Shown: positions 42,396 to 50,223 of the stretch, one piece after another | Numbering within the stretch: position 1 is the stretch's first letter | Layout of the letters: every line of letters begins with the position of its first letter | Source of the DNA: Halomonas sp. | GTDB lineage: Bacteria; Pseudomonadota; Gammaproteobacteria; Pseudomonadales; Halomonadaceae | Assembly (NCBI RefSeq): GCF_029263665.1 | Contig: NZ_JAJUFQ010000023.1 | Span: forward strand, 1-64,000 | Direction of reading: 5' to 3' | DNA: 64,000 nucleotides | The notes under the pieces: model-generated | What the model saw: the letters and a program-made list of their open reading frames with translations, nothing else | Database searches by the model: none | Told to the model about the DNA's origin: nothing | Translations under genes and position numbers: made by a program

Positions 42396-43202
42396 ATGCT
42401 TGATCGAATCCGTATCGTTCTCATCGGTACCAGCCACCCCGGCAACATCGGCGGAACCGCCCGCGCTATGCATAACATGGGGCTCTCCGACCTCGCCCTG
42501 GTTTCCCCTCGCTGTGAAGTCGTCACCGCGGATAGTGTATCTCGTGCTTCCGGCGCCGATGCGCTGGTGCACCAGGCTCGCGTGGTCGATAGTCTGGAGG
42601 ACGCCGTCAGCGACTGCTCTCTGGTCGTCGGCGCCAGTGCCCGTTCCCGCACCCTGCCATGGCCAATGATCACTCCACGCGAATTGGGCGCTCGACTGCC
42701 CAAGGAGCTCGCCCAGCCACAGGCTCGTATTGCCCTGGTCTTCGGTCGAGAGGACAGCGGTCTGTCCAATGCTGAACTGCAGCGTTGTCATGCTCACGTG
42801 CACATCCCGACCAACCCGGATTTCAGTTCCTTGAACCTGGCCGCGGCGGTACAGGTGCTTGCCTATGAATGCCGCCTGAGCTGGATAGAGCAGCCGGATG
42901 CAGCGCCAGAGCAGAGCGATGAAGAATCCTCTCACCCCCTGGCCACCCACGAAGAACTCGAACACTACTTCGCTCACCTGGAGCGCACCCTGGTCAGTAT
43001 TGGCTTTCATGACCCGGCCACTCCACGCCAGTTGATGGCCCGCCTGCGACGCATGACCCTGCGCTCGCGCCCCGAGCGCATGGAACTCAATATCCTGCGC
43101 GGCATTCTCAGTGCCACCGAAAAGGCAGCCGGCCAGAAAGCCCTGGGCGGCAGAACGGGTAATTCCTCTTGCGACGTGGAAGATGATGCGCCTCACAAGT
43201 AA
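42396..43202 (+). CDS. trmJ: tRNA (cytidine/uridine-2'-O-)-methyltransferase TrmJ
   Basis: 268 residues from ATG 42396 (MLDRIRIVLIGTS); the longer frame from 42348 lacks a site. SPOUT-fold motifs VLIGTSHPGNIGGTARAMHNMGL, ARIALVFGREDSGLSNAELQRC and IPTNPDFSSLNLAAAVQVLAYE form the knotted SAM-binding site. It 2'-O-methylates position 32 of tRNAs. Divergent from suhB and upstream of cysE-iscR, as in other gammaproteobacteria. Confidence 0.96.
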   Translation: MLDRIRIVLIGTSHPGNIGGTARAMHNMGLSDLALVSPRCEVVTADSVSRASGADALVHQARVVDSLEDAVSDCSLVVGASARSRTLPWPMITPRELGARLPKELAQPQARIALVFGREDSGLSNAELQRCHAHVHIPTNPDFSSLNLAAAVQVLAYECRLSWIEQPDAAPEQSDEESSHPLATHEELEHYFAHLERTLVSIGFHDPATPRQLMARLRRMTLRSRPERMELNILRGILSATEKAAGQKALGGRTGNSSCDVEDDAPHK

Positions 43203-43298
43203 ATGAAAACTTGAATAGGGTCGCCACAAGCCTCATATAGAAAGGCTAATCTTATAAATACCCTCATATAAAAACCCGCGACCCAAGGACCGCCACAC

Positions 43299-44309
43299 AT
43301 GTTTCAACGCCTACGCGAGGACATTAACAGCGTATTCGCCAGGGATCCGGCGGCACGCAATTTCCTCGAGGTTCTGACCAACTATCCGGGGCTGCATGCG
43401 CTGATGCTGCATCGCCTGTCCCATTCGCTGTGGAAGCACAACCTCAAATGGCTGGCGCGCACCCTGTCGACGATCGGGCGCTGGCTGACCGGTATAGAGA
43501 TTCACCCGGGGGCCTCCATTGGCCGACGCTTCTTCATTGACCACGGCATGGGGGTGGTCATTGGCGAGACAACGGTTGTCGGCAACGATGTGACCCTGTA
43601 CCAAGGCGTTACTCTGGGCGGCACCAGCTGGAACAAGGGCAAGCGCCACCCGACCCTGGAAGACGGCGTCATCGTCGGCGCCGGGGCCAAGATACTGGGT
43701 CCTTTCACTGTAGGTACCGGTGCCAAGATTGGTTCCAATGCCGTGGTGACCAAGGAAGTCCCGGCCGGCGCCACAGTGGTGGGCATCCCAGGCAAGGTCG
43801 TCAAACGTGCCGAGCCGGACACCGAGCCGACGCTGGAAGTCGACCCCGAGCGCCGCGCCGCCATGTGCCAGAAGTTCGGCTTCGATGCCTACGGCATCAG
43901 TCAGGACATGCCCGACCCGGTTGCCAAGTCGATTCAAGCCATGCTCGACCATATGCATGCCGTCGACGAGCGCATCAACACCATGTGCCAGACACTGCGC
44001 AAGGTCGATGCCAACTATCGTTCCAGCCAGATGCCGGAACTGCGCGACGAAGATTTTGCCGACATGCTGGAAGACCTGGACTGCGGAGCTCCACAAGCAC
44101 CATCCAGCGCTGACGGTGATTCATCGGCAGATGCACCTCACTCGCCGGACAAAGCTCCAGAAAGACAGAAGACGCCCGAACAACAGAAGTCATCTGAAAA
44201 GCAGGAGTCATTTGAAAAAAAGGCAGGCGACAAACCATCGGCAGCAGACAAAGGCAAGCAGACCGCTGATACCTTGAGTGACGGCGATGAACCTCGGGAG
44301 AATGGTTGA
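43299..44309 (+). CDS. cysE: serine O-acetyltransferase with long charged C-terminal tail
   Basis: 336 residues. The hexapeptide-repeat CysE core runs to about residue 180 (FQRLREDINSVFARDPAARNFLEVLTNYPGLHALMLHRLSHSLW, IHPGASIGRRFFIDHGMGVVIGETTVVGNDVTLYQGVTLGGTSWNKGKRHPTLED). It is the short-N-terminus form seen beside iscR. Beyond about residue 245 comes a Ser/Lys/Glu/Gln-rich disordered tail that most homologues lack. Forms O-acetylserine for cysteine synthesis, supplying sulfur for IscS. AT-rich promoter region at 43203-43298. Confidence 0.95.
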   Translation: MFQRLREDINSVFARDPAARNFLEVLTNYPGLHALMLHRLSHSLWKHNLKWLARTLSTIGRWLTGIEIHPGASIGRRFFIDHGMGVVIGETTVVGNDVTLYQGVTLGGTSWNKGKRHPTLEDGVIVGAGAKILGPFTVGTGAKIGSNAVVTKEVPAGATVVGIPGKVVKRAEPDTEPTLEVDPERRAAMCQKFGFDAYGISQDMPDPVAKSIQAMLDHMHAVDERINTMCQTLRKVDANYRSSQMPELRDEDFADMLEDLDCGAPQAPSSADGDSSADAPHSPDKAPERQKTPEQQKSSEKQESFEKKAGDKPSAADKGKQTADTLSDGDEPRENG

Positions 44310-44391
44310 CCGTAACACTCGGTCTTTCTCATAATAGCCTTTCCGATCATCCAAGCTGTCCGCGTTGTGCCGACAGCCAAGGTGTTGCCTC

Positions 44392-44862
44392 ATGCGCCTG
44401 ACCACCAAGGGACGCTACGCCGTCACCGCCATGCTCGACATGACTGTCAATGATGACGGCGACCCCATCTGTCTTGCCGACATCGCTTGTCGCCAGCAGA
44501 TATCGCTGTCCTATCTGGAGCAGCTGTTTGCCCGGCTGAGGCGTGCCGGCCTGGTGGAAAGCGTGCGTGGCCCTGGCGGTGGTTATCTGTTGACCGAGCC
44601 TCCTGACGCCATCTCCGTCGCCCGGGTCATCGAGGCCGTCAACGAGTCTGTCGATAGCACACGCTGCGGCGGCCAGAGCGACTGCCAACAAGGCGATACC
44701 TGCCTGACCCATCATTTATGGTTCGAGCTGTCCGAACGCATCCAGGACTTTCTCGATAACGTTACGCTCGGTGAGTTGGCCAAGCGCCAGGATGTGACTG
44801 ACATTGCCGTTCGCCAGCGCCGCCGACAAGTGGATAACGGCATTCTGGCTTCTGCTCCTTGA
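44392..44862 (+). CDS. iscR: Fe-S cluster-sensing regulator IscR
   Basis: 156 residues from ATG 44392 (MRLTTKGRYAVTAMLDM). Rrf2 winged helix (LADIACRQQISLSYLEQLFARLRRAGLVESVRGPGGGYLL) and the three cluster-ligating cysteines in RCGGQSDCQQGDTCLTH. Holo-IscR represses the isc operon. Followed by iscS 51 bp downstream. I could not pick out a full type 1 site upstream by eye. Confidence 0.96.
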   Translation: MRLTTKGRYAVTAMLDMTVNDDGDPICLADIACRQQISLSYLEQLFARLRRAGLVESVRGPGGGYLLTEPPDAISVARVIEAVNESVDSTRCGGQSDCQQGDTCLTHHLWFELSERIQDFLDNVTLGELAKRQDVTDIAVRQRRRQVDNGILASAP

Positions 44863-44913
44863 CCTTTATGCCACCTTGACCTTTATGCCACATAGCCTGA
44901 TTGCTGCGAGCCC

Positions 44914-46074
44914 ATGAAAGCACCTGCCTATCTCGATTATGCCGCCACCACTCCCGTCGACCCACGTGTTGCGGAAGTGATGAGCCGCCACCTGACGATG
45001 GACGGCATCTTTGCCAATCCGGCGTCGCGCAGCCATATGCCCGGTTGGACAGCCGAGCAAGCCGTGGAGAACGCCCGTCGTCAGGTGGCGGACCTGATTC
45101 AGGCCGACCCTCGAGAGATCGTCTGGACCAGCGGCGCAACCGAGTCTGACAACCTGGCCATCCTCGGTTACCTGCGAGCCAACCGTGAGCGCGGTCGGCA
45201 CATGGTCACTTCGCTGATTGAGCACAAAGCTGTCATCGATTCGGCCAAGGCAGCAGAAAAGGAAGGCTTCGATGTCACATGGCTGACACCGCAACAGGAT
45301 GGCCGCGTCTCTCCGGAGCAACTGGCCTCTGCCATGCGTCCGGATACCGTCCTGGTGTCATTGATGGCAGTCAACAACGAGCTTGGCGCGATCAATGATA
45401 TTGCCGCACTGGCCAAGGTGGCTCATGAACATGGCTCCGTACTGCATGTGGACGCCGCTCAGGCCTCTGGCCGCATTGCCTTGAACGTGCGCGAGCTGGG
45501 TGTCGACCTGATGTCCCTGTCCGGACACAAGGTCTATGGCCCCAAAGGCATTGGCGCACTCTTCGTCAAGCGCGATCCTGACATGCGTATTGAAGCGCTG
45601 ATTCATGGCGGTGGCCACGAGCGCGGCATGCGCTCAGGCACGCTGGCGACACACCAGATCGTCGGCATGGGGGAGGCATTTTCCATTGCCGCCCAGGAAG
45701 GCCCGACAGATCAGGCACATATCACTGCGCTACGTGACCGGCTGCTGGATGCCCTGGAGGGACTTGATGGGATCCATCACAATACAGACACTCAGGCTTC
45801 CGTCCCCAATATCATCAATCTGGGATTCGATGGTGTGGATGGTGAATCGCTGCTGATGGCGCTTCGCGATATCGCCATTTCCACAGGATCGGCATGCAAC
45901 TCCGCCAGCGTGGAACCATCCTACGTTCTCCGTGGCATCGGCGTTCCACGACGCCTAGCCCTATCTTCCCTGCGCTTGAGCTTTGGACGTTTCACCACCG
46001 AAGACGATATCGACCGCGCAGCCCAGGCACTTCGCCAAGCCCTGATCGGCCTGCGTGAACGCGCTATACAGTGA
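44914..46074 (+). CDS. iscS: cysteine desulfurase IscS
   Basis: 386 residues. PLP lysine in DLMSLSGHKVYGPKGIGAL, HVDAAQ, and the catalytic mobile-loop cysteine in STGSACNSASVEPSYVLRGIG, the IscS-type (group I) loop. N terminus MKAPAYLDYAATTPVDPRV is typical but the protein is about 18 residues shorter than E. coli IscS, mostly at the C terminus, where the IscU-interacting tail is found. That fits the absence of iscU here. Confidence 0.94.
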   Translation: MKAPAYLDYAATTPVDPRVAEVMSRHLTMDGIFANPASRSHMPGWTAEQAVENARRQVADLIQADPREIVWTSGATESDNLAILGYLRANRERGRHMVTSLIEHKAVIDSAKAAEKEGFDVTWLTPQQDGRVSPEQLASAMRPDTVLVSLMAVNNELGAINDIAALAKVAHEHGSVLHVDAAQASGRIALNVRELGVDLMSLSGHKVYGPKGIGALFVKRDPDMRIEALIHGGGHERGMRSGTLATHQIVGMGEAFSIAAQEGPTDQAHITALRDRLLDALEGLDGIHHNTDTQASVPNIINLGFDGVDGESLLMALRDIAISTGSACNSASVEPSYVLRGIGVPRRLALSSLRLSFGRFTTEDDIDRAAQALRQALIGLRERAIQ

Positions 46075-46081
46075 GGTTTTC

Positions 46082-46408
46082 ATGGCACAACTGACTATCA
46101 CACCTTCTGCAGCAGACCAGATCCGCCGTGTCCTCGATGAAAGGGGCCATGGCCTGGGCCTGCGCGTATCAGTGAAGCCCAGCGGCTGTTCAGGCTACAG
46201 TTACGTTCTCGATTTTGCCGACGAAGCCGACGCCAATGACGTGGCTTTCGAAGATCATGGTGCTTGCGTCTTTGTCGCGCCGGATGCACTCGAAATGCTG
46301 GATGGCAGCGAAGTCGACTATGTCAATGAAGGACTCAACCGCTTCTTCCGCTTCAACAACCCCAACGTCAAGGATCAGTGCGGTTGCGGAGAAAGCTTCA
46401 GCGTCTGA
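46082..46408 (+). CDS. iscA: A-type Fe-S carrier IscA
   Basis: 108 residues from ATG 46082, 7 bp after the iscS stop. ITPSAADQIRRVLDERGHGLGLRVSVKPSGCSGYSYVLDFAD and the C-terminal CGCGESFSV provide the three conserved cysteines. Directly follows iscS; iscU, hscB, hscA and fdx are missing from the operon. Confidence 0.94.
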   Translation: MAQLTITPSAADQIRRVLDERGHGLGLRVSVKPSGCSGYSYVLDFADEADANDVAFEDHGACVFVAPDALEMLDGSEVDYVNEGLNRFFRFNNPNVKDQCGCGESFSV

Positions 46409-46510
46409 ACCGGCCGCCAGGGATGGCGAGTGGTCATCATTGGTGACCCCAAGATTCCCGAGATATTAAGGGGCTTTAGTTTAGATAGAGAGGCTTGAGA
46501 CAAAGGGCCC

Positions 46511-46543
46511 AAGATAGTAAGTCTCGCAAGATAGTAAGTCTCG
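46511..46543. repeat. tandem 17-bp repeat upstream of ndk
   Basis: AAGATAGTAAGTCTCG occurs at 46511-46526 and 46528-46543 (17-bp period, spacer C), just upstream of the ndk promoter. Confidence 0.8.
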
Positions 46544-46548
46544 ATAGT

Positions 46549-46576
46549 GTTCAATGCCTCCGACTAAGGCTATAAT
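46549..46576 (+). promoter_or_regulatory. sigma70-type promoter of ndk
   Basis: A consensus -10 box TATAAT at 46571-46576 preceded at about 16 bp by TTCAAT-like sequence. The start codon of ndk is 138 bp downstream, giving a long leader with a strong hairpin. Confidence 0.55.
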
Positions 46577-46633
46577 GCGCCCGCCTTCGGCGAAACGGGG
46601 CGTCCCCCACGCCGCATCCCAAAATTGCAGTGT

Positions 46634-46664
46634 CGCGCCGCTCCCGCATAGCGAGAGCGGCGCG
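46634..46664 (+). promoter_or_regulatory. strong hairpin in the ndk leader
   Basis: CGCGCCGCTC and GAGCGGCGCG pair perfectly over 10 bp around an 11-nt loop, 50 nt before the ndk start. No T-run follows, so a leader regulatory or stabilising role is more likely than termination. Confidence 0.6.
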
Positions 46665-46713
46665 CCGTTATCTCTCTGAACACCTCTGTTCAACATAAAA
46701 CTGGAGCTTTTCC

Positions 46714-47139
46714 ATGGCCCTCGAGCGCACTCTGTCCATCATCAAGCCCGACGCTGTTGCCAAGAACGTTATCGGCGAGATTCTCACTCGCTTCGAAAAG
46801 GCTGATCTGAAGATCGTCGCTGCCAAGATGATTCAACTGTCCCAGGAACAAGCCGAAGGCTTCTACGCTGAGCACAAGGAACGCCCCTTCTTTGGCGACC
46901 TGGTGTCCTTCATGACGTCAGGTCCGGTCGTCGTTCAGGTTCTCGAAGGCGACAACGCCATCGCCAAGAACCGTGAACTGATGGGCGCCACCAACCCGCA
47001 GGAAGCCGCTGCCGGCACCATCCGCGCCGACTTTGCATCCTCTATCGATGCCAATGCTGTTCATGGTTCCGATTCTCCGGCTTCTGCCGAGCGTGAAGTC
47101 GCCTACTTCTTCGCTGCTGACGAGATCACTTCTCGTTAA
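46714..47139 (+). CDS. ndk: nucleoside diphosphate kinase
   Basis: 141 residues. ERTLSIIKPDAVAKNVIGEI, the phosphorylated His in DANAVHGSDSPASAEREVAYFF and GATNPQEAAAGTIRADF are diagnostic. Exchanges gamma-phosphates among nucleotides. TGGAGC lies just before ATG 46714. The rnk gene, named for regulating this enzyme, lies 17 kb upstream. Confidence 0.98.
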   Translation: MALERTLSIIKPDAVAKNVIGEILTRFEKADLKIVAAKMIQLSQEQAEGFYAEHKERPFFGDLVSFMTSGPVVVQVLEGDNAIAKNRELMGATNPQEAAAGTIRADFASSIDANAVHGSDSPASAEREVAYFFAADEITSR

Positions 47140-47217
47140 GGCTTATTGCTCAGAAAGCCCTTCGCGGGAAGGTGCCTCACCTTCCCGCCTCTTCTGCCCC
47201 CGACCCACCGACTGCCT

Positions 47218-48342
47218 ATGACCACCACCGCCCCCCTACGTACCAATCTTCTCGGTATGACCCGCGAGGAGTTGGAAGCCTTCTTCGTCTCCATTGGCGA
47301 GAAGAAATTCCGTGCGACCCAGGTGATGAAGTGGATTCACCATGAAGGTTGTGATGACTTCTCGGCCATGACCAACTTGTCCAAGGCGCTGCGCGCACGC
47401 CTGGCCGAGACGGCTGAAATCCGTGGTCCCAAGGTGATCTATGAAGGAACGTCCAACGACGGTACGCGCAAATGGGTCGTCGAAGTCGAGGATGGTAGTT
47501 ACGTAGAAACGGTGCTGATTCCTGCCGACAATGGCAAGCGTCGTACCCTGTGCGTCTCTTCCCAGGTGGGGTGTTCACTGGATTGCAGTTTCTGCTCCAC
47601 GGGCAAACAAGGTTTCCAGCGCAACCTGACCGCCGCCGAGATCATCGGGCAGGTCTGGGTTGCCTCGCGCAGCGCGGGCCCCTGCCGTGATACATCCCAG
47701 CGTCCCGTCACCAATGTGGTAATGATGGGCATGGGAGAGCCGCTGCTCAACTACGATAGTGTCATACCCGCCATGAAGCTGATGCTGGACGACTGTGGCT
47801 ATGGCCTGTCCAAGCGTCGCGTGACACTTTCCACCTCAGGTGTCGTTCCGATGATCGACCGCCTGGGCGACGAACTCGACGTCAGCCTAGCCATTTCTCT
47901 GCATGCAGCCAACGATGAGCTGCGCAACGAGCTCGTGCCGCTCAACCGCAAGTACGACATTCGCACTCTACTTGACGCCTGTCAGCGCTACCTGAAAAAG
48001 TGCGATGACACCCGCCTGATCACCATCGAGTACACCGTGATCAAGGGGGTCAACGATCAACAGGAGCATGCCCAGCAGCTTGCTGAACTGCTGCGTGAGC
48101 TACCCTGCAAGATCAACCTGATTCCGTTCAATCCTTTTCCTCATTCCGGCTACGAAAAGCCTTCGCGCAATCAGGTGATGCGTTTTCAACAGTGGTTGTA
48201 TGAGCTGGGTTACACAGCACCGATCCGCTCTACACGCGGCGACGACATCGATGCTGCCTGTGGCCAGTTGGTGGGACGAGTCAAGGACCGTACACGACGC
48301 CACGAACGTTATATCCAATCGATTCAAATCGATGCTGACTGA
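47218..48342 (+). CDS. rlmN: dual-specificity 23S rRNA/tRNA (adenine-C2) methyltransferase RlmN
   Basis: 374 residues from ATG 47218 (MTTTAPLRTNLLGMTREELEAFF). Radical-SAM motif CSLDCSFC, substrate-methylated Cys and partner Cys (DAACGQL near the C terminus), VVMMGMGEPLLNYD and IKGVNDQQEHA are as in E. coli. Methylates A2503 of 23S rRNA and A37 of some tRNAs. Confidence 0.97.
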   Translation: MTTTAPLRTNLLGMTREELEAFFVSIGEKKFRATQVMKWIHHEGCDDFSAMTNLSKALRARLAETAEIRGPKVIYEGTSNDGTRKWVVEVEDGSYVETVLIPADNGKRRTLCVSSQVGCSLDCSFCSTGKQGFQRNLTAAEIIGQVWVASRSAGPCRDTSQRPVTNVVMMGMGEPLLNYDSVIPAMKLMLDDCGYGLSKRRVTLSTSGVVPMIDRLGDELDVSLAISLHAANDELRNELVPLNRKYDIRTLLDACQRYLKKCDDTRLITIEYTVIKGVNDQQEHAQQLAELLRELPCKINLIPFNPFPHSGYEKPSRNQVMRFQQWLYELGYTAPIRSTRGDDIDAACGQLVGRVKDRTRRHERYIQSIQIDAD

Positions 48343-48384
48343 ACTTCTGTCTGCTTGACTTCGTGAGGGTGTAGCGCTTTGATG

Positions 48385-48463
48385 GTCGGGCTTTTTCTCC
48401 GCCTCTGGAGAAACACCTGCCTTGTGCTGGCAATGGGACCAGCACGGATGACATAAGCCCGAC
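48385..48463 (+). promoter_or_regulatory. predicted three-way-junction RNA in the pilF leader
   Basis: Three perfect helices fit in 79 nt. Outer stem: GTCGGGCTT (48385-48393) with AAGCCCGAC (48455-48463), 9 bp. Hairpin 1: TTTCTCC (48394-48400) with GGAGAAA (48407-48413), 7 bp, 6-nt loop. Hairpin 2: GTGCTGG (48424-48430) with CCAGCAC (48439-48445), 7 bp, 8-nt loop. The element ends 3-4 nt before the GAAGAGGA ribosome site of pilF. I do not recognise it as a named riboswitch. Function unknown. Confidence 0.6.
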
Positions 48464-48477
48464 ATGAAGAGGATGCC

Positions 48478-49179
48478 ATGACGCACCGACCGAGCACACC
48501 CAGGACACTTGCCTGTGGCCTTCTCGCGGCATTGGCATTGTTCGGTGTATCGGGTTGTGCCAGCACTTCGTCCACCCGTGCAGACAACAGCCCTGTCATG
48601 GCCTACCGGCAGTTGGGCGAGGCATATCTGCAGGATGACAACCTGGTTCGCGCTGCAGCTGCACTAAACCGAGCCCTTGCTCTCGATCCCAACGATTCCA
48701 GGGCACTTCAGGCGATGGCGCTTGTCTATCAACGGCAAGGCGAGAATGAGCTGGCCGATGAGTACTTCCAGCATGCTCTGGACGAAGACCCTAACTTCAC
48801 CCGAGCACGCAACAATTACGCTGCCTTCCTGTATGATCAGGGGCAAACGGAATCTGCCTGCCATGAATTGGAGCAGGCTGCCATGGATATACACTACGAC
48901 CATCGCGCCCAGCTGTTTGCGAACCTGGGACGATGTCAGTGGGAACTTGGCCGGTTGGTACCTGCCCGTACGGCCCTTGTACGGGCACAGGAGATTGATC
49001 CGCGCCAGCCACTGAGCTATCTCACCATGGCAGAGCTGGAATACGCACAGGGCAACTTCGAACATGCCCGGACACAATTGAATCGCTATGTTCACCTCGT
49101 CGGGGTGACACCAGACTCCCAGCATCTGGCGACTGCCATTAATCAGGCTAAGGCTGTGGAGCAGGGCAAGAATTCTTGA
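48478..49179 (+). CDS. pilF: type IV pilus biogenesis TPR lipoprotein PilF/PilW
   Basis: 233 residues. Lipoprotein signal with lipobox GVSGC (Cys27), then tetratricopeptide repeats (AYRQLGEAYLQDDNLVRAAAALNRALALDPND; ALQAMALVYQRQGENELADEYFQHALDEDPN; LSYLTMAELEYAQGNFEHARTQLNRY). PilF is the outer-membrane pilotin for the PilQ secretin and sits between rlmN and rodZ in many gammaproteobacteria. GAAGAGGA is 4-5 nt before the ATG. Confidence 0.94.
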   Translation: MTHRPSTPRTLACGLLAALALFGVSGCASTSSTRADNSPVMAYRQLGEAYLQDDNLVRAAAALNRALALDPNDSRALQAMALVYQRQGENELADEYFQHALDEDPNFTRARNNYAAFLYDQGQTESACHELEQAAMDIHYDHRAQLFANLGRCQWELGRLVPARTALVRAQEIDPRQPLSYLTMAELEYAQGNFEHARTQLNRYVHLVGVTPDSQHLATAINQAKAVEQGKNS

Positions 49180-49238
49180 ATGATGTTCGCCACTAAACAC
49201 TTGTTGATAACTGTTTTCAAAATGAAGGATGCTCAGCC

Positions 49239-50213
49239 ATGAGCGACACCCCACACAGCGAACCCGATGTCATCCCGCCTCAGGCTCCCGCATCCCCCGG
49301 TGCCATTCTGCGTCACGCACGCGAAAGCCAGGGGCTTTCATGTAGCGAGGTAGGGACAGCGCTCAATCTGCGTGCTGCTGTGATCGAAGGCCTGGAAATG
49401 GACACCTGCGACGAGGTGCCGGTGGCGGCCTATCGTCGCGGCTATCTGCGCAGCTACGCACAACTGCTGGGTGTCGACGTCAAGCAGGTGATGGACCTGT
49501 ACCAGGCACGCATGGGCAATGAAGAAATAGAGCGCAAGGTCACACCGGTATATATTTCCAAGCCACCCTCGCGCATAGGCGCTTGGCTATTCCGCCTGAT
49601 GACCCTGGTCGTCATCGCTGGTGTTGTCGGCCTGACCCTGATGTGGTGGCAAAGCCGCGGTGGCAGCGAGCCCCCCACGGTCGGGGACAATGGCCCTGTA
49701 TCGGTAGACAGCATTGATGGCAGCCGCACAGAGACCAGCCCTGAGCCAGACGAGCCACAGCCACAGCCAACGCCTGAGACTGACAGCGCCGCTGCAGTGG
49801 CCGAAGAAGCCACCGAGACTGATGCTGCAGAACCGCAGACCTCGGCCATCGTCGCGGCAACCGAAGCAGCCGCGCAGCAGGAAGCTGAGGCAGAAGCAGT
49901 AGCACCTGATGCCAATGCCGAGGAAGAAGACAATGCCACTTCAGCGCAGGAAGCTAGCAGCAACGCTAGTGCGAATGCCCTGCAGCTGACGTTCAATGAG
50001 CAGTCCTGGACCGAAATTTACGATGGTACCAACACCAGAGTTCTGAGCGGCCTGCAAGGTGCCGGCACCAAGGCCACGGTAGAAGGCGAACCACCCTTCC
50101 GCCTGGTCATCGGCAACGCTTCCGGCGTTGAGCTGAACTACCGTGGTGAAACCGTTGACCTGCGCCAGCGCGCCGGTGCCAGCAATGTCGCCCGCTTTAC
50201 TCTGGGGGAGTGA
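49239..50213 (+). CDS. rodZ: cytoskeletal/cell-shape protein RodZ
   Basis: 324 residues. N-terminal Xre-like helix-turn-helix (GAILRHARESQGLSCSEVGTALNLRAAVIEGLEMD...YRRGYLRSYAQLLGVD), one membrane segment (RLMTLVVIAGVVGLTLMWW, about residues 118-136), a long Ala/Glu/Thr/Pro-rich periplasmic linker (residues about 145-245) and a C-terminal DUF4115 domain (ALQLTFNEQSWTEIYDGTNTRVLSG). Links MreB to the division and elongation machinery. Linker is low-complexity and probably variable in length. Confidence 0.95.
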   Translation: MSDTPHSEPDVIPPQAPASPGAILRHARESQGLSCSEVGTALNLRAAVIEGLEMDTCDEVPVAAYRRGYLRSYAQLLGVDVKQVMDLYQARMGNEEIERKVTPVYISKPPSRIGAWLFRLMTLVVIAGVVGLTLMWWQSRGGSEPPTVGDNGPVSVDSIDGSRTETSPEPDEPQPQPTPETDSAAAVAEEATETDAAEPQTSAIVAATEAAAQQEAEAEAVAPDANAEEEDNATSAQEASSNASANALQLTFNEQSWTEIYDGTNTRVLSGLQGAGTKATVEGEPPFRLVIGNASGVELNYRGETVDLRQRAGASNVARFTLGE

Positions 50214-50223
50214 TTTCACCGCC

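Noticed and set aside
48385..48463. Hammerhead ribozyme or c-di-GMP-I riboswitch in the pilF leader
   Set aside because: A GAUGA and a GAAA string occur, but not in the junction order a hammerhead needs; no GNRA tetraloop, receptor or conserved GEMM core is seen. Kept only as an unassigned three-way junction.
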